A stretch of DNA of 31,651 nucleotides, taken from positions 1-31,651 of IMG/VR virus record IMGVR_UViG_3300027896_001521; one strand, 5' to 3'. The translations under genes were made by a program, and so were the position numbers. Of this stretch, positions 14,595-21,547 are shown one piece after another (position 1 is the stretch's first letter; each line of letters starts with the position of its first letter). Origin of the DNA: a virus. Under the pieces are notes generated by a model. The model did not search any database. It saw nothing but the letters and a program-made list of their open reading frames with translations, and was not told the DNA's origin.

Positions 14595-14669
14595 AAAGGC
14601 CGGAGTTTCAGAGTGTAAAATCTGACGTAGCCGGTTTACGGTTGCGATAGATTAAAGCACCGGCCTTTT
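14595..14669 (+). ncRNA. Second three-way-junction RNA ahead of nuclease gene
   Basis: AAAGGCCGG (14595-14603) pairs with CCGGCCTTT (14660-14668), enclosing a TCAGA/TCTGA hairpin (14608-14612, 14621-14625) and a GU-containing seven-pair hairpin (14627-14633 with 14639-14645). The outer stem ends in TTTT. It lies 18 bases ahead of the nuclease start, so it could attenuate the recombination operon or be the 3' end of an RNA. No known riboswitch class is recognised. Confidence 0.45.
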
Positions 14670-14687
14670 GAAATTTTGGAGAACATA

Positions 14688-15770
14688 ATGGTCGTTTCAT
14701 ATACATTTTCCAGCCTCCGCTGTTTCGCCGAATGCCCGCAGAAATATTATATGCGGTACATCCAGCGGATAGAAAAACGATACGAGGACGCCGCGCCGCT
14801 GCGAATTGGAACGGCATATCATCGAGGTTTGGAATTGCAGGCTACCGGCCATGACGCCGCAGATGCTATACGAATTGTCCGCAACGATTACAAAAAACAA
14901 ATATATGTAAGACAGGAAGGAACAAATTTAATTATTGATGATACCGAAAAAGCCTATTGGCTACTATGCGAGATGGCGACTGTTAGCCAACTATTGAGAG
15001 GACGGTTTGAATTTATTCCGCCGCATGAATATATCGAATGCGAGAAAGCATTTGAGTTTGACTTTTACGGCTTCTCTATCCGCGGGAAGCCGGACGGAAT
15101 CATAACGCTACCCGACGGACGGACGGCTCTACTTGAAATCAAAACGCATAATGGAAAGTTCGATCCGCTGTCAAAATATTTTGAATCTCTCCGCATTGAT
15201 CAGCAGCTTTCACATTACTATTTAATGCTGATGCTTCTAGGCATTAATCTCGATACCATTATCTACGACGTGACCTCAACCAGCCTACCGGAGCCTTCTC
15301 ATGTGCCCGTTACCGACGAAAACGGTTTTAAGATTGTGCGAGACGAGGCCGGCCAGCGGCAATATAAAAAGGACGGCGAACCATACGCCAGTGTTCCCAG
15401 CGGCAAGGGCGGTATCTGGAAGATGGAATCGCGTCTGGAAACTCCGGAAGAATATGAAAATCGCCTTGCTTATTACATCAATAAAAACTGGCATGAAATC
15501 TATGTCCAGCGAGAAATACCAAGACTCGACAGCGATATAGAACGCTATAAAGAGGAACTGCAACAGAAACTATGGCTCATAGATTATTCCCGAAAGTTGG
15601 GATGCTTTCCACGTGAAACGGGAGCATGTCTAAAGTGGGGGCGTCTCTGCCCGTTCTTTAGTCTCTGTGAAATCAACAATACACAATTTGAACCTGAAAC
15701 TCTGGACGCGCTGGGCTTCCAGATTCGGGATAGCGAACACCCGGAACTGAAAGACGAATCCAATGTCTAA
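14688..15770 (+). CDS. RecB/Cas4-family PD-(D/E)XK nuclease with Fe-S cysteines
   Basis: The 360-residue protein begins with SSLRCFAECPQKYY, has GTAYH with the first catalytic-site His at 45, GKPDG with Asp136, and LLEIKT with Glu150 and Lys152, the PD-(D/E)XK core. A C-terminal C314-x6-C321-x5-C327 with Cys16 suits the 4Fe-4S cluster of Cas4/AddB-like nucleases. It likely processes DNA ends for the annealing/recombination genes that follow. ATG 14688 follows GGAGA with 5 bases spacing; the in-frame TTG at 14676 lies inside that site. It overlaps the next gene by 8 bases. Confidence 0.85.
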   Translation: MVVSYTFSSLRCFAECPQKYYMRYIQRIEKRYEDAAPLRIGTAYHRGLELQATGHDAADAIRIVRNDYKKQIYVRQEGTNLIIDDTEKAYWLLCEMATVSQLLRGRFEFIPPHEYIECEKAFEFDFYGFSIRGKPDGIITLPDGRTALLEIKTHNGKFDPLSKYFESLRIDQQLSHYYLMLMLLGINLDTIIYDVTSTSLPEPSHVPVTDENGFKIVRDEAGQRQYKKDGEPYASVPSGKGGIWKMESRLETPEEYENRLAYYINKNWHEIYVQREIPRLDSDIERYKEELQQKLWLIDYSRKLGCFPRETGACLKWGRLCPFFSLCEINNTQFEPETLDALGFQIRDSEHPELKDESNV

Positions 15771-16020
15771 CGGATGGGGCGGCGCAAGAAAAGATTCAGG
15801 CAGACCGCCAATAATGGCGCAGGGTATCCGCGCCCAATATGCCTCAGTCAAAGCGCGAATCAAAGACATGGGTTTAGCGCAAAAGCAAATTAGCTACGCC
15901 CTGAATTTCAGCCGTTCCAGTTTGAGCGGCTGGCTCAACGGCAAAGCTACAATGTCACCCGATAGGATTCGAGAAGTTTTGGAATACCTTGATAAAATGG
16001 AGAAAGAAACCAATGACTGA
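15763..16020 (+). CDS. Small HTH DNA-binding protein
   Basis: The 85-residue protein has a GWGGARKDSGRPP N-terminus, an AT-hook-like motif common in small phage proteins, and a helix-turn-helix around residues 38-62 (AQKQISYALNFSRSSLSGWLNG pattern, XRE-like). It may regulate the recombination genes or bind phage DNA. It is coupled to the nuclease upstream and overlaps the ATPase gene by 8 bases. Confidence 0.7.
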   Translation: MSNGWGGARKDSGRPPIMAQGIRAQYASVKARIKDMGLAQKQISYALNFSRSSLSGWLNGKATMSPDRIREVLEYLDKMEKETND

Positions 16021-16855
16021 AACCGCAACCAGACCCAAAGCCCCGCCGCGTCAAGCGGCAAGCCAGCCGGTGGCAAAGATTGAACTCAAAACCGGCTTCC
16101 CGCCACTATTCACGGCGTCAAAATCCGGCTATCGAATCCTTGTTCATGCAGTCGGCGGCTGGGGCAAGACAACATTAGCCGTTTATGCCGACAATCCGAT
16201 TCTGTTTATGTCTCGCGGGGAAACCGGATATGATACGCTTTTAAAATCCGGCTGCGCTCCGCAGATTCCAGCTATTGAGATTTTGGAATACAAGGACTTC
16301 CGGGGCTGGGTTGACGGGCTGGCAAGTAAAGAAGACTTTACGAAAGGCGTCCTTGCCGTGGATACACTGGGCGGCATGGCGCAACTCTGTTATGAGCATA
16401 TCGTCCAGCGTGATTTCGGCGGCGATTTCGGCAAAGACAAGGGCGGTGATTTCCGCCGGTCAATGCCGCTGGTAAGCCATGAGTGGAGTTTCGTTTTAAA
16501 GGCTCTGGATGCTATTCGCGCGCGGGGGGTGCACATTCTGCTGCTGGCGCATACAGTCGTCCAGACATTTTCAATGAGCACGGGAGTGGACCATCAATAT
16601 TACGGCGGTTCATGTTATCCGAAGATTTGGGAACTAACCAGCAACTGGACTGATTTATGTTTATTTGGTCATTATGTAGCGCAGATAACGAGTAAAGAAT
16701 CCAAGATAGACCCTAACGCTATGCCACAGCGAGTACTGAGAGTTAATCATAGTGATGGTTATATTGCGAAAAATAGAACGCATTTAACCGAATCAATAAT
16801 GATACCTAATGATCCGAAACTTGGATGGAAAACAATCATGGAACATCTCAATTAA
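16013..16855 (+). CDS. Sak4-like RecA-fold ATPase (single-strand annealing)
   Basis: The 280-residue protein has a Walker A at residues 46-54 (AVGGWGKTT, Lys52) and a Walker B ending in Asp117 (GVLAVDT), then a hydrophobic strand HILLLAHT near residue 180 in the place of the polar sensor. Phage Sak4 proteins of this AAA_24 type are RecA-core ATPases that aid strand annealing with a partner SSB. The gene order (nuclease, ATPase, SSB-like, RusA) matches such modules. ATG 16013 follows GGAG by 10 bases. The 3' end overlaps a hidden HTH frame. Confidence 0.8.
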   Translation: MTETATRPKAPPRQAASQPVAKIELKTGFPPLFTASKSGYRILVHAVGGWGKTTLAVYADNPILFMSRGETGYDTLLKSGCAPQIPAIEILEYKDFRGWVDGLASKEDFTKGVLAVDTLGGMAQLCYEHIVQRDFGGDFGKDKGGDFRRSMPLVSHEWSFVLKALDAIRARGVHILLLAHTVVQTFSMSTGVDHQYYGGSCYPKIWELTSNWTDLCLFGHYVAQITSKESKIDPNAMPQRVLRVNHSDGYIAKNRTHLTESIMIPNDPKLGWKTIMEHLN

Positions 16856-16953
16856 AAATTGCAAATCAATTTGGAGTTTCCGAATCTGCAATATGGGCAA
16901 TTAATAAAAACATAACATGGAAACATGTGGCGGCGATTGGAGGTGGCAAATGA
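16825..16953 (+). CDS. Hidden 42-residue HTH peptide
   Basis: A frame starting at ATG 16825 inside the 3' end of the ATPase gene runs to TGA at 16951-16953, which overlaps the next start as ATGA. Residues 9-34 form a clear helix-turn-helix of the IA..FGVS...I..I....TWKHV kind found in many small phage HTH and homing-endonuclease-associated domains. No strong ribosome-binding site precedes it, so coupling to the ATPase is assumed. Confidence 0.6.
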   Translation: MENNHGTSQLKIANQFGVSESAIWAINKNITWKHVAAIGGGK

Positions 16954-17177
16954 CATTAGCCAAAGACACGGCAATCATGCTTGCGGATTATAACAAACGC
17001 TGGAAAGCCATGTTGGATTTGCCGCGCGAGGACAGGAATTTAATAATTCCGATTCTGAAGGATGTCGAGAAAATCATTGATGCCGCTGAAAAAAGGTTAG
17101 GCAAAACAGACGAAGATTTACAGGCCGAGTTTACGGAACTTTTTACGGAACTTTTTAAGGAGGAAAACAATGGTTAG
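16950..17177 (+). CDS. Small helical protein, 75 aa
   Basis: ATG 16950 follows GGAGG (16939-16943) by 6 bases and overlaps the HTH frame by ATGA. The protein is helical and Lys/Glu-rich, and its C-terminus carries a short tandem repeat FTELFTELF encoded by a 12-base DNA duplication near 17130-17155. An in-frame ATG at 16917 lacks a ribosome-binding site. Possibly a partner of the annealing ATPase; no family recognised. Confidence 0.6.
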   Translation: MTLAKDTAIMLADYNKRWKAMLDLPREDRNLIIPILKDVEKIIDAAEKRLGKTDEDLQAEFTELFTELFKEENNG

Positions 17178-17679
17178 TTACAGCGGACAATTCAAAACTG
17201 GATTCATGGGGCTTTCCAGTGGATTCGGCGGAAAGGCAAAGACGCCACTTCTCAATCTGGATTTTGAAATTACAGACCAATGGAATGAGACGACCGGCGA
17301 ATGGGAACGGCTCCATGCTACGTTTCGCAGAACCGTTGCCTTTTCCCTAGTAGATGGAAAGGCATTTGAAATCAGCCTCCAGAAACTAGATATGATAGGT
17401 TGGAACAGGTCGCTTGAATCCCCGGCATTTACCCCGGTTATTCTCGACGATGGAACAGAACTGGATATAAATAAAAGTTGCGACATTATCAACGAGGACG
17501 GTACGAAGTTTTGGAAAATTACCGTCTGCGAATCCGGCAGTAAACCGAAAGAACACGCCAGCCCGGACATTATCAAGGCGATGCAGGCGCGGGTTGATGC
17601 GGCGCGAAAGTCAAAGCCCGTTGCCAACAAGACTGTTGACAACAAATCTGTTGCTAAGCCGGGGGAGATACCGTTCTAA
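17170..17679 (+). CDS. SSB-like protein beside Sak4
   Basis: The 169-residue protein has a beta-rich body with several Trp and Phe, compatible with an OB-type fold, then a Lys/Ala/Val-rich linker and a C-terminal tip GEIPF. That tip resembles the DDDIPF end of bacterial SSB used to recruit partners. Its place directly beside a Sak4-like ATPase and RusA makes a single-stranded-DNA-binding role likely. The OB fold itself is inferred. Confidence 0.55.
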   Translation: MVSYSGQFKTGFMGLSSGFGGKAKTPLLNLDFEITDQWNETTGEWERLHATFRRTVAFSLVDGKAFEISLQKLDMIGWNRSLESPAFTPVILDDGTELDINKSCDIINEDGTKFWKITVCESGSKPKEHASPDIIKAMQARVDAARKSKPVANKTVDNKSVAKPGEIPF

Positions 17680-18065
17680 TGGTTACTATCCGTCTCCCAT
17701 ACCCACACCATTCAACCGCGAACTCTTTATATTATCACAAAGAGTCTGGTGGGTATGGGCTGACGGATGCCTCCAAAACATATCGCGGAAAAGTTAAACA
17801 GATTTTGCGAAGAGAAAATATACAGCCAATAACCGGAGACGTGTCATTAAAGATTTTAGTTTATTTTCCAGACAAGAAAAAACGAGACCTTGATAATTTA
17901 ATAAAACCTATTCAGGACGCACTAAAGGCGGAGAAATATAAAGATAAAATTGTCGGCTGGTATGCGTTTTTGGATGACTGGCAAGTTGTGGACTTACACA
18001 TTAAACGCAAAGGCTATGTAGAAGGCGGGAAAATCATAGCCGAAATCATAACCCGCGATTATTAG
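17679..18065 (+). CDS. rusA: RusA-type Holliday junction resolvase
   Basis: The 128-residue protein shows the RusA active site: D70-x-D72-N73-x2-K76 and a later Asp-Asp pair at 99-100, in almost the same numbering as known for E. coli RusA (D70, D72, K76, D91). RusA cuts four-way junctions by paired nicks as a dimer, needing Mg2+. It resolves phage recombination or replication intermediates. It overlaps the SSB-like stop by one base. Confidence 0.85.
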   Translation: MVTIRLPYPHHSTANSLYYHKESGGYGLTDASKTYRGKVKQILRRENIQPITGDVSLKILVYFPDKKKRDLDNLIKPIQDALKAEKYKDKIVGWYAFLDDWQVVDLHIKRKGYVEGGKIIAEIITRDY

Positions 18066-18192
18066 CCTTAACAACCTTTGCTTGGGAAAAAATTCATTTC
18101 AAAAGCAACACATCATCAATACGTTGTTTTGAGAGAAATTCAAAACATGCTGGGGATGATAATCGAAAGTCTTTTGTAAGAGGAGGCACACG

Positions 18193-18513
18193 GTGTCTAA
18201 AATTCTTGATGAAAAAACAATTAAGAAAATGTCCATCGGCGAACTGCTAGCGGAATTTCACCGCAACGTCGTAGAATTGACGGCGGCATTGAATGACGGT
18301 ATCTCGGCGGCGAAGCAATGCCCGTCCTTCGGGCAAACCGTTAAATGCGATGAATGCGGAATTGAAATCTGCATTGAATGTTCATTTGGCACTGGAACGC
18401 AATGCCTGTGTTCAGCATGTCATAAAATCTGGGAGCTTTCGCAAAAAATAATGCCCGGCGGATTGCCTCCGGGCAGACTTCCGCCGGATTTCTTGCGCGG
18501 CATGCGCAACTAA
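18193..18513 (+). CDS. Zinc-ribbon protein, 106 aa (GTG start)
   Basis: Cys at residues 43, 52, 55, 60, 63, 71, 73 and 76 and His77 form two or more likely metal sites in KCDEC, ICIEC and CLCSACH contexts. The start is GTG at 18193, preceded by GAGGAGG with 6 bases spacing. The first 40 residues are helical, suggesting a helical domain with a zinc tail. Function unknown; such ribbons often bind nucleic acid or partner proteins. Confidence 0.65.
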   Translation: MSKILDEKTIKKMSIGELLAEFHRNVVELTAALNDGISAAKQCPSFGQTVKCDECGIEICIECSFGTGTQCLCSACHKIWELSQKIMPGGLPPGRLPPDFLRGMRN

Positions 18514-18536
18514 ACAAGACCTGAATTTGCGAACCA

Positions 18537-18564
18537 GCCCCTGCTATGTGGCGGGGGCACTTTT
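18537..18564 (+). terminator. Intrinsic terminator-like hairpin
   Basis: GCCCCTGC (18537-18544) pairs with GCGGGGGC (18551-18558), including one G-U pair, with a 6-base loop, then AC and TTTT. It lies between the zinc-ribbon gene and the clamp-like gene and may attenuate or end the recombination transcript. Confidence 0.6.
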
Positions 18565-18591
18565 CAAGATTCCTTTGGCGAGGAAAATATC

Positions 18592-19167
18592 ATGGAGTAC
18601 GTCAGACAATCTCTAACTCTTGTTTATGATTCGGACAAAAAAAGCGACTGGTTATTTTGGCAGGCCGCATACAAAATAAGCCGAATAAACAAAAACGAAA
18701 GAATATTCCAAAGAATTAGCGTAAACGACAAGTATGTATACGCAACCAACGGGAATGTTTTATTGTGGTTCGAGACCTCGTATGAAATCCCCAACGGCGA
18801 TTATAGCTTCCAGTTTATGAACCAACAATATATTTCTATTTGTGAAAACGATGATATAACTCGTGGAGTTTACAAGATTGCCGGTGGAATTATCGAAGAA
18901 TTCGGCGAAGCGAAGAACAGGTTTGATATAGCCGCGTGTGAAAGACCCGACTTCCTTGTGTTAAAAATAAACCAAGTATTATATAAAAAGAATCGCAAGC
19001 CGGTTATTCCGGGTAATATTTACAGACCGGAGGTCTGGTGTAATTTACATCTTGCGAAAAAGCACGAGGTGGTATTTCTCTCGACGACGGCGTGTAGCGC
19101 GAAGTGTGCTATAATGCCTGTAAAAATAGCAGAATCGGAGGAGGTAGAGCCGGAGCCGGTGGAGTAG
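18592..19167 (+). CDS. Possible sliding-clamp-like protein
   Basis: The 191-residue protein contains YATNGNVL (residues 50-57), resembling the ATD/NGxRL strand-turn of bacterial beta clamps, and ends with a CAIMPVKI strand that recalls the LMPMR C-terminus of the clamp, followed by an acidic tail. It is much shorter than DnaN, as are several phage clamp-like proteins. A role as processivity factor for host or phage polymerase is suggested. The resemblance is short and may be chance. Confidence 0.4.
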   Translation: MEYVRQSLTLVYDSDKKSDWLFWQAAYKISRINKNERIFQRISVNDKYVYATNGNVLLWFETSYEIPNGDYSFQFMNQQYISICENDDITRGVYKIAGGIIEEFGEAKNRFDIAACERPDFLVLKINQVLYKKNRKPVIPGNIYRPEVWCNLHLAKKHEVVFLSTTACSAKCAIMPVKIAESEEVEPEPVE

Positions 19168-19226
19168 ATTTTTCCGAAGGAAAGCTTGAATCACGGGGTT
19201 ATATAGTAGTAGAAGGAGACCTGAAC

Positions 19227-19400
19227 ATGGACGCGAAAAGACTGAATGAAGCGATAAATAAACATGAATCAGACAAACCAATCATTAAGAAAAGTAAACC
19301 GAAAAAGATTACGTTGAAAAGCCTTAAGCGTAGAATAGAACGGTTAGAAGAGCAAGTGGCCAATCATACGCATGGATATAATATATATGGCAATCCATAA
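19227..19400 (+). CDS. Basic coiled-coil protein, 57 aa
   Basis: AAGGAGA (19213-19219) lies 7 bases before ATG 19227. The N-terminal half is Lys-rich and basic, and the C-terminal part forms a leucine-type heptad (LKSLKRRIERLEEQVAN). Such basic-zipper layouts can bind DNA or RNA as dimers. A longer frame upstream exists but lacks a start with a ribosome-binding site. Confidence 0.55.
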   Translation: MDAKRLNEAINKHESDKPIIKKSKPKKITLKSLKRRIERLEEQVANHTHGYNIYGNP

Positions 19401-19414
19401 GCCGAAAGGAGCGC
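19401..19414 (+). repeat. Repeated ribosome-binding-site module, copy 1
   Basis: GCCGAAAGGAGCGC occurs here and at 19590-19603, each time straight after a stop codon and before a small gene. It contains the AAAGGAG site of the gene starting at 19420. Confidence 0.6.
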
Positions 19415-19419
19415 ATAAA

Positions 19420-19590
19420 ATGTATAAATACATTGCAATCGTAGATTTAGGTCATGCCGGATTTACATTGTGGGAATACAGAACAAAATCCGATATGAAA
19501 AAATCTTTAGAAGTATCCGACTCTGATAGGATAAAACAAATACTCTTTGCTGGGACAAGACAACAACTTTTAAATACATTTAAGGAGTAG
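19420..19590 (+). CDS. Small protein, 56 aa, unknown function
   Basis: ATG 19420 is preceded by AAAGGAG with 8 bases spacing. The protein is alpha/beta in pattern with a Tyr-Ile-Ala-Ile-Val-Asp-Leu strand near the start and a Lys/Gln-rich C-terminus. No family recognised. It belongs to the run of small accessory genes. Confidence 0.5.
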   Translation: MYKYIAIVDLGHAGFTLWEYRTKSDMKKSLEVSDSDRIKQILFAGTRQQLLNTFKE

Positions 19591-19603
19591 CCGAAAGGAG
19601 CGC
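19590..19603 (+). repeat. Repeated ribosome-binding-site module, copy 2
   Basis: Second copy of GCCGAAAGGAGCGC, identical to 19401-19414, giving the ribosome-binding site of the small membrane peptide at 19609. Confidence 0.6.
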
Positions 19604-19608
19604 GGAGA

Positions 19609-19704
19609 ATGAATTGGCTAAAATTATATGGGTTTATTCTAATTGTGATTATTTCTATTTGGATTATAGTAGAATTCGATAGGTACATAAATAAGGACAA
19701 ATAA
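19609..19704 (+). CDS. 31-residue membrane peptide
   Basis: ATG 19609 follows AAAGGAG by 8 bases. The peptide starts MNWLK, then a run of Ile, Val, Leu and Phe spanning about 16 residues, and ends with a charged DRYINKDK tail. A single transmembrane helix is likely. A similar MNW-starting peptide lies at 20898. Confidence 0.5.
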   Translation: MNWLKLYGFILIVIISIWIIVEFDRYINKDK

Positions 19705-19706
19705 CA

Positions 19707-19844
19707 ATGTATATAATTCAATGTTCAAAATGCAGAAAATTAATTGAAGTCGCATACTGGATATATCAGCATTTTAAATATATGCCGTTTCATCAATTCA
19801 CTTGTAAAAAATGCGAGAAGGAACTTTCCAATGCCGAAAAATAA
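19707..19844 (+). CDS. 45-residue zinc ribbon
   Basis: ATG 19707 opens a 45-codon frame with CSKC near residue 6-9 and CKKC near residue 33-36, the two knuckles of a zinc ribbon, with a Tyr/His-rich middle. AAGGAC at about 19693-19698 is a modest ribosome-binding site. It overlaps the start of the next gene by 14 bases. Confidence 0.5.
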   Translation: MYIIQCSKCRKLIEVAYWIYQHFKYMPFHQFTCKKCEKELSNAEK

Positions 19845-20091
19845 ATGCAAACTGAATGACGGTTCAGAAATGGAATATAATTCAAATGGACTTCCATATT
19901 TTAAAATTTATCCAATCTCATTAACTATTGAAATCGGCAAACGTCAACTCGCGTGGATGAACCGCCGGATGGCGAAGGCGAAAGACCAGACGTTCACCTG
20001 TAACGTCCAGTGTCCGAAACATAAAATCTGGTACAATGTTGCTTTGGGAACGTGTCCGAAATGCGAGAAGGCGAAAGCGAGGAAACCATGA
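19831..20091 (+). CDS. Zinc-ribbon protein, 86 aa
   Basis: ATG 19831 is preceded by AAGGAA with 7 bases spacing. The C-terminal part holds CNVQC and CPKC knuckles around a KIWYN strand, consistent with a zinc ribbon. It overlaps the previous ribbon gene and is coupled by ATGA to the DUF551-like gene. Role unknown; the upstream gene's CKKCEKE and this gene's CPKCEKA share a DNA segment, suggesting ancestry by duplication. Confidence 0.55.
   Translation: MPKNKCKLNDGSEMEYNSNGLPYFKIYPISLTIEIGKRQLAWMNRRMAKAKDQTFTCNVQCPKHKIWYNVALGTCPKCEKAKARKP
20073..20090 (+). repeat. 18-base start-codon module, copy 1
   Basis: GAAAGCGAGGAAACCATG, including ribosome-binding site and ATG, is identical to 22191-22208, which starts a different gene. 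The pair shows transfer or duplication of a translation start module. Confidence 0.6.
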
Positions 20092-20381
20092 GCGAACCAT
20101 GCCATAAATGCGAGGGGAAGAAAAGTATTTGCCTTGGTGAATTTAATAAAAGGCATAGTCCGTTTGACCACAAAAAATGTCCTCGTTGTCTCGGCACAGG
20201 TGTTGAGCCATCTGGCTGGAGGAAGCCGGAGGAGTTGCCGACGAAGGCAGGATATTATATGGTTATTTGGGATAATAAAATGTGTGATATAACCTATATA
20301 TTGGTTAGAACAATGAGAAAAAAAATTATAGCATGGCGCGAACTGCCGCCATTGCCGGAGTGGATTGGAGACAAGACATGA
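20088..20381 (+). CDS. Zinc-knuckle + DUF551-like protein, copy 1
   Basis: The 97-residue protein opens with a DnaJ-type CHKCEG knuckle and KCPRCLGTG, then W.KPEELP and ends AWRELPPLPEW, the layout of DUF551 proteins common in phages. It is coupled by ATGA on both sides. A near copy lies at 20572-20901. DUF551 has no known function. Confidence 0.65.
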   Translation: MSEPCHKCEGKKSICLGEFNKRHSPFDHKKCPRCLGTGVEPSGWRKPEELPTKAGYYMVIWDNKMCDITYILVRTMRKKIIAWRELPPLPEWIGDKT

Positions 20382-20382
20382 A
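20331..20382 (+). repeat. 52-base direct repeat, copy 1 (3' end of DUF551 gene)
   Basis: This stretch recurs at 20851-20902 with 4 mismatches in 52 bases and includes the TGGATTGGAGACAAGACATG start signal of the following gene, showing recent tandem duplication. Confidence 0.7.
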
Positions 20383-20575
20383 AGCTGAAGTCAAAATTCC
20401 GCGAGGATACAGGCGTGTATATCGTGGCATTGTACATGCAGGCGATTTCACATTATCGATTTCTCCCGATGAGATAGATGATGCAATGGAATGGCGTCTT
20501 CAGAAATACGATTTATCGGAAACCGTACCGGATTTTCATTGTGTTATTCGCAAAATCAGAAAGGCAAAACCATGA
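20378..20575 (+). CDS. Small protein, 65 aa, between DUF551 copies
   Basis: ATG 20378 is in an ATGA overlap with the DUF551 stop, and its own stop overlaps the next start. The protein is Arg/Lys-rich with a PRGYRRVYRG segment and a WRLQKYD helix. No family recognised. It lies between the duplicated DUF551 genes. Confidence 0.5.
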   Translation: MKAEVKIPRGYRRVYRGIVHAGDFTLSISPDEIDDAMEWRLQKYDLSETVPDFHCVIRKIRKAKP

Positions 20576-20901
20576 TAGATGAACCATGCCATAAATGTGA
20601 GGGTGAGAAAAACGTTTGGATTGACAATGGGTATTCCAATGATACGTCGTTTGTTACCTGTCCCCGCTGTAAGGGCATAGGCGTCGAGAAGGACGGCTGG
20701 AAGAAGCCGAGCGAGAAGCCGGAGAATGAAGAATATATAATGGCAGTATGGCACAATGCTGGTGGAGAAAATGAAATTATAGTTGCCTTTTATTCTATGG
20801 TTGAAAAATCATGGGTGGATATGTACTTTGAGGAATGTATTACCATATACGCATGGCGCGAACTACCGCCGTTGCCGCCGTGGATTGGAGACAAGACATG
20901 A
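20572..20901 (+). CDS. Zinc-knuckle + DUF551-like protein, copy 2
   Basis: The 109-residue protein matches the 20088 gene in both ends: CHKCEG near the start, CPRCKGIG, W.KPSEKP and a C-terminal AWRELPPLPPW. The middle is longer and has diverged. ATGA overlaps exist on both sides. Same uncertainty of function as copy 1. Confidence 0.65.
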   Translation: MIDEPCHKCEGEKNVWIDNGYSNDTSFVTCPRCKGIGVEKDGWKKPSEKPENEEYIMAVWHNAGGENEIIVAFYSMVEKSWVDMYFEECITIYAWRELPPLPPWIGDKT

Positions 20902-20902
20902 A
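20851..20902 (+). repeat. 52-base direct repeat, copy 2
   Basis: Second copy of the 3'-end repeat at 20331-20382, 48 of 52 bases identical. Confidence 0.7.
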
Positions 20903-21014
20903 CTGGTACTATTGGATAGTATTAATCCTGTTTGCTTTATTTTGGTTTGATAAAATTGTCGGTGGAAAATTGTTAATAAAATTAATACAGGAGATTTTAG
21001 ATGACCAGCATTAA
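20898..21014 (+). CDS. 38-residue membrane peptide
   Basis: ATG 20898 overlaps the previous stop as ATGA. The peptide MNWYYW... has a hydrophobic span of about 15 residues, then a charged turn and an amphipathic helix. It overlaps the next gene by 14 bases. Likely a small single-pass membrane protein like that at 19609. Confidence 0.5.
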   Translation: MNWYYWIVLILFALFWFDKIVGGKLLIKLIQEILDDQH

Positions 21015-21372
21015 CTTTCCCCAACCACCCGATAACTGCTGGCGGTTCAAACAGGTTGAGGGTGAGTGGTATTTTTTAACTATAGTAAAGCGCAATGAGT
21101 TTATGATATTGGATTGGGTTCCAATTAATGATATTATTAGAAGCATTCCATATAGTGAAATAGCAAAAATGGAACTCGAACCGTGCTTGTTGCAAGTCCG
21201 CCGAGACGACCTCATCAATTCCGCCAGCACGGAATGGGAACGCAAATACCATAGGCTACGATACTTACAGGGCAACGATTGGCGGGAAGCCGGTTGTAAT
21301 GCAACGGAATGGCGTTACCTTAAAGATTCGCCGGCGGATGCCGAGCAAATAAGTGGGGACGCTCACAAATAA
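21001..21372 (+). CDS. Hypothetical protein, 123 aa
   Basis: AGGAGA lies 8 bases before ATG 21001. The protein has a Pro/Trp-rich N-terminus (FPQPPDNCW), an alpha/beta middle and a Trp/Arg-rich C-terminus. No motif recognised. It is followed by a 175-base structured gap. Confidence 0.55.
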   Translation: MTSINFPQPPDNCWRFKQVEGEWYFLTIVKRNEFMILDWVPINDIIRSIPYSEIAKMELEPCLLQVRRDDLINSASTEWERKYHRLRYLQGNDWREAGCNATEWRYLKDSPADAEQISGDAHK

Positions 21373-21530
21373 CTCGAAACCGAGATGTGCGGCGACACCT
21401 ATCCGTCGGTTTACTTTTGGCGAAAGTGCTCTGTATGTTTGAGACGAGAATAAATAATTCACCGGCGGATGGCGGTATACTGTAAAGTCTGCTCTCGCCA
21501 CTGATGTATTGGCGAGCAAGTCCGCCGGTG
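21373..21530 (+). other. Structured gene-free segment
   Basis: CTCG (21373-21376)/CGAG (21381-21384) forms a small hairpin that shares bases with an alternative 7-bp stem, AAACCGA (21377-21383)/TCGGTTT (21406-21412); the two are mutually exclusive. Further on, CACCGGCGGA (21460-21469) pairs perfectly with TCCGCCGGTG (21521-21530), enclosing a hairpin of 21491-21500 with 21510-21517. A 15-base ATTCRCCGGCGGATG is shared with 21325-21345 in the upstream gene. It may be a leader RNA for the next gene. Confidence 0.5.
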
Positions 21531-21547
21531 TTTAGAATTGAGGCAAC

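Noticed and set aside
17178-17645. 155-codon minus-strand frame
   Set aside because: Shadow of the SSB-like gene; Ser/Leu/Arg-rich with no motif.
18066-18192. Promoter in the gap before the zinc-ribbon gene
   Set aside because: A GATAAT is present, but no -35 hexamer lies at proper spacing.
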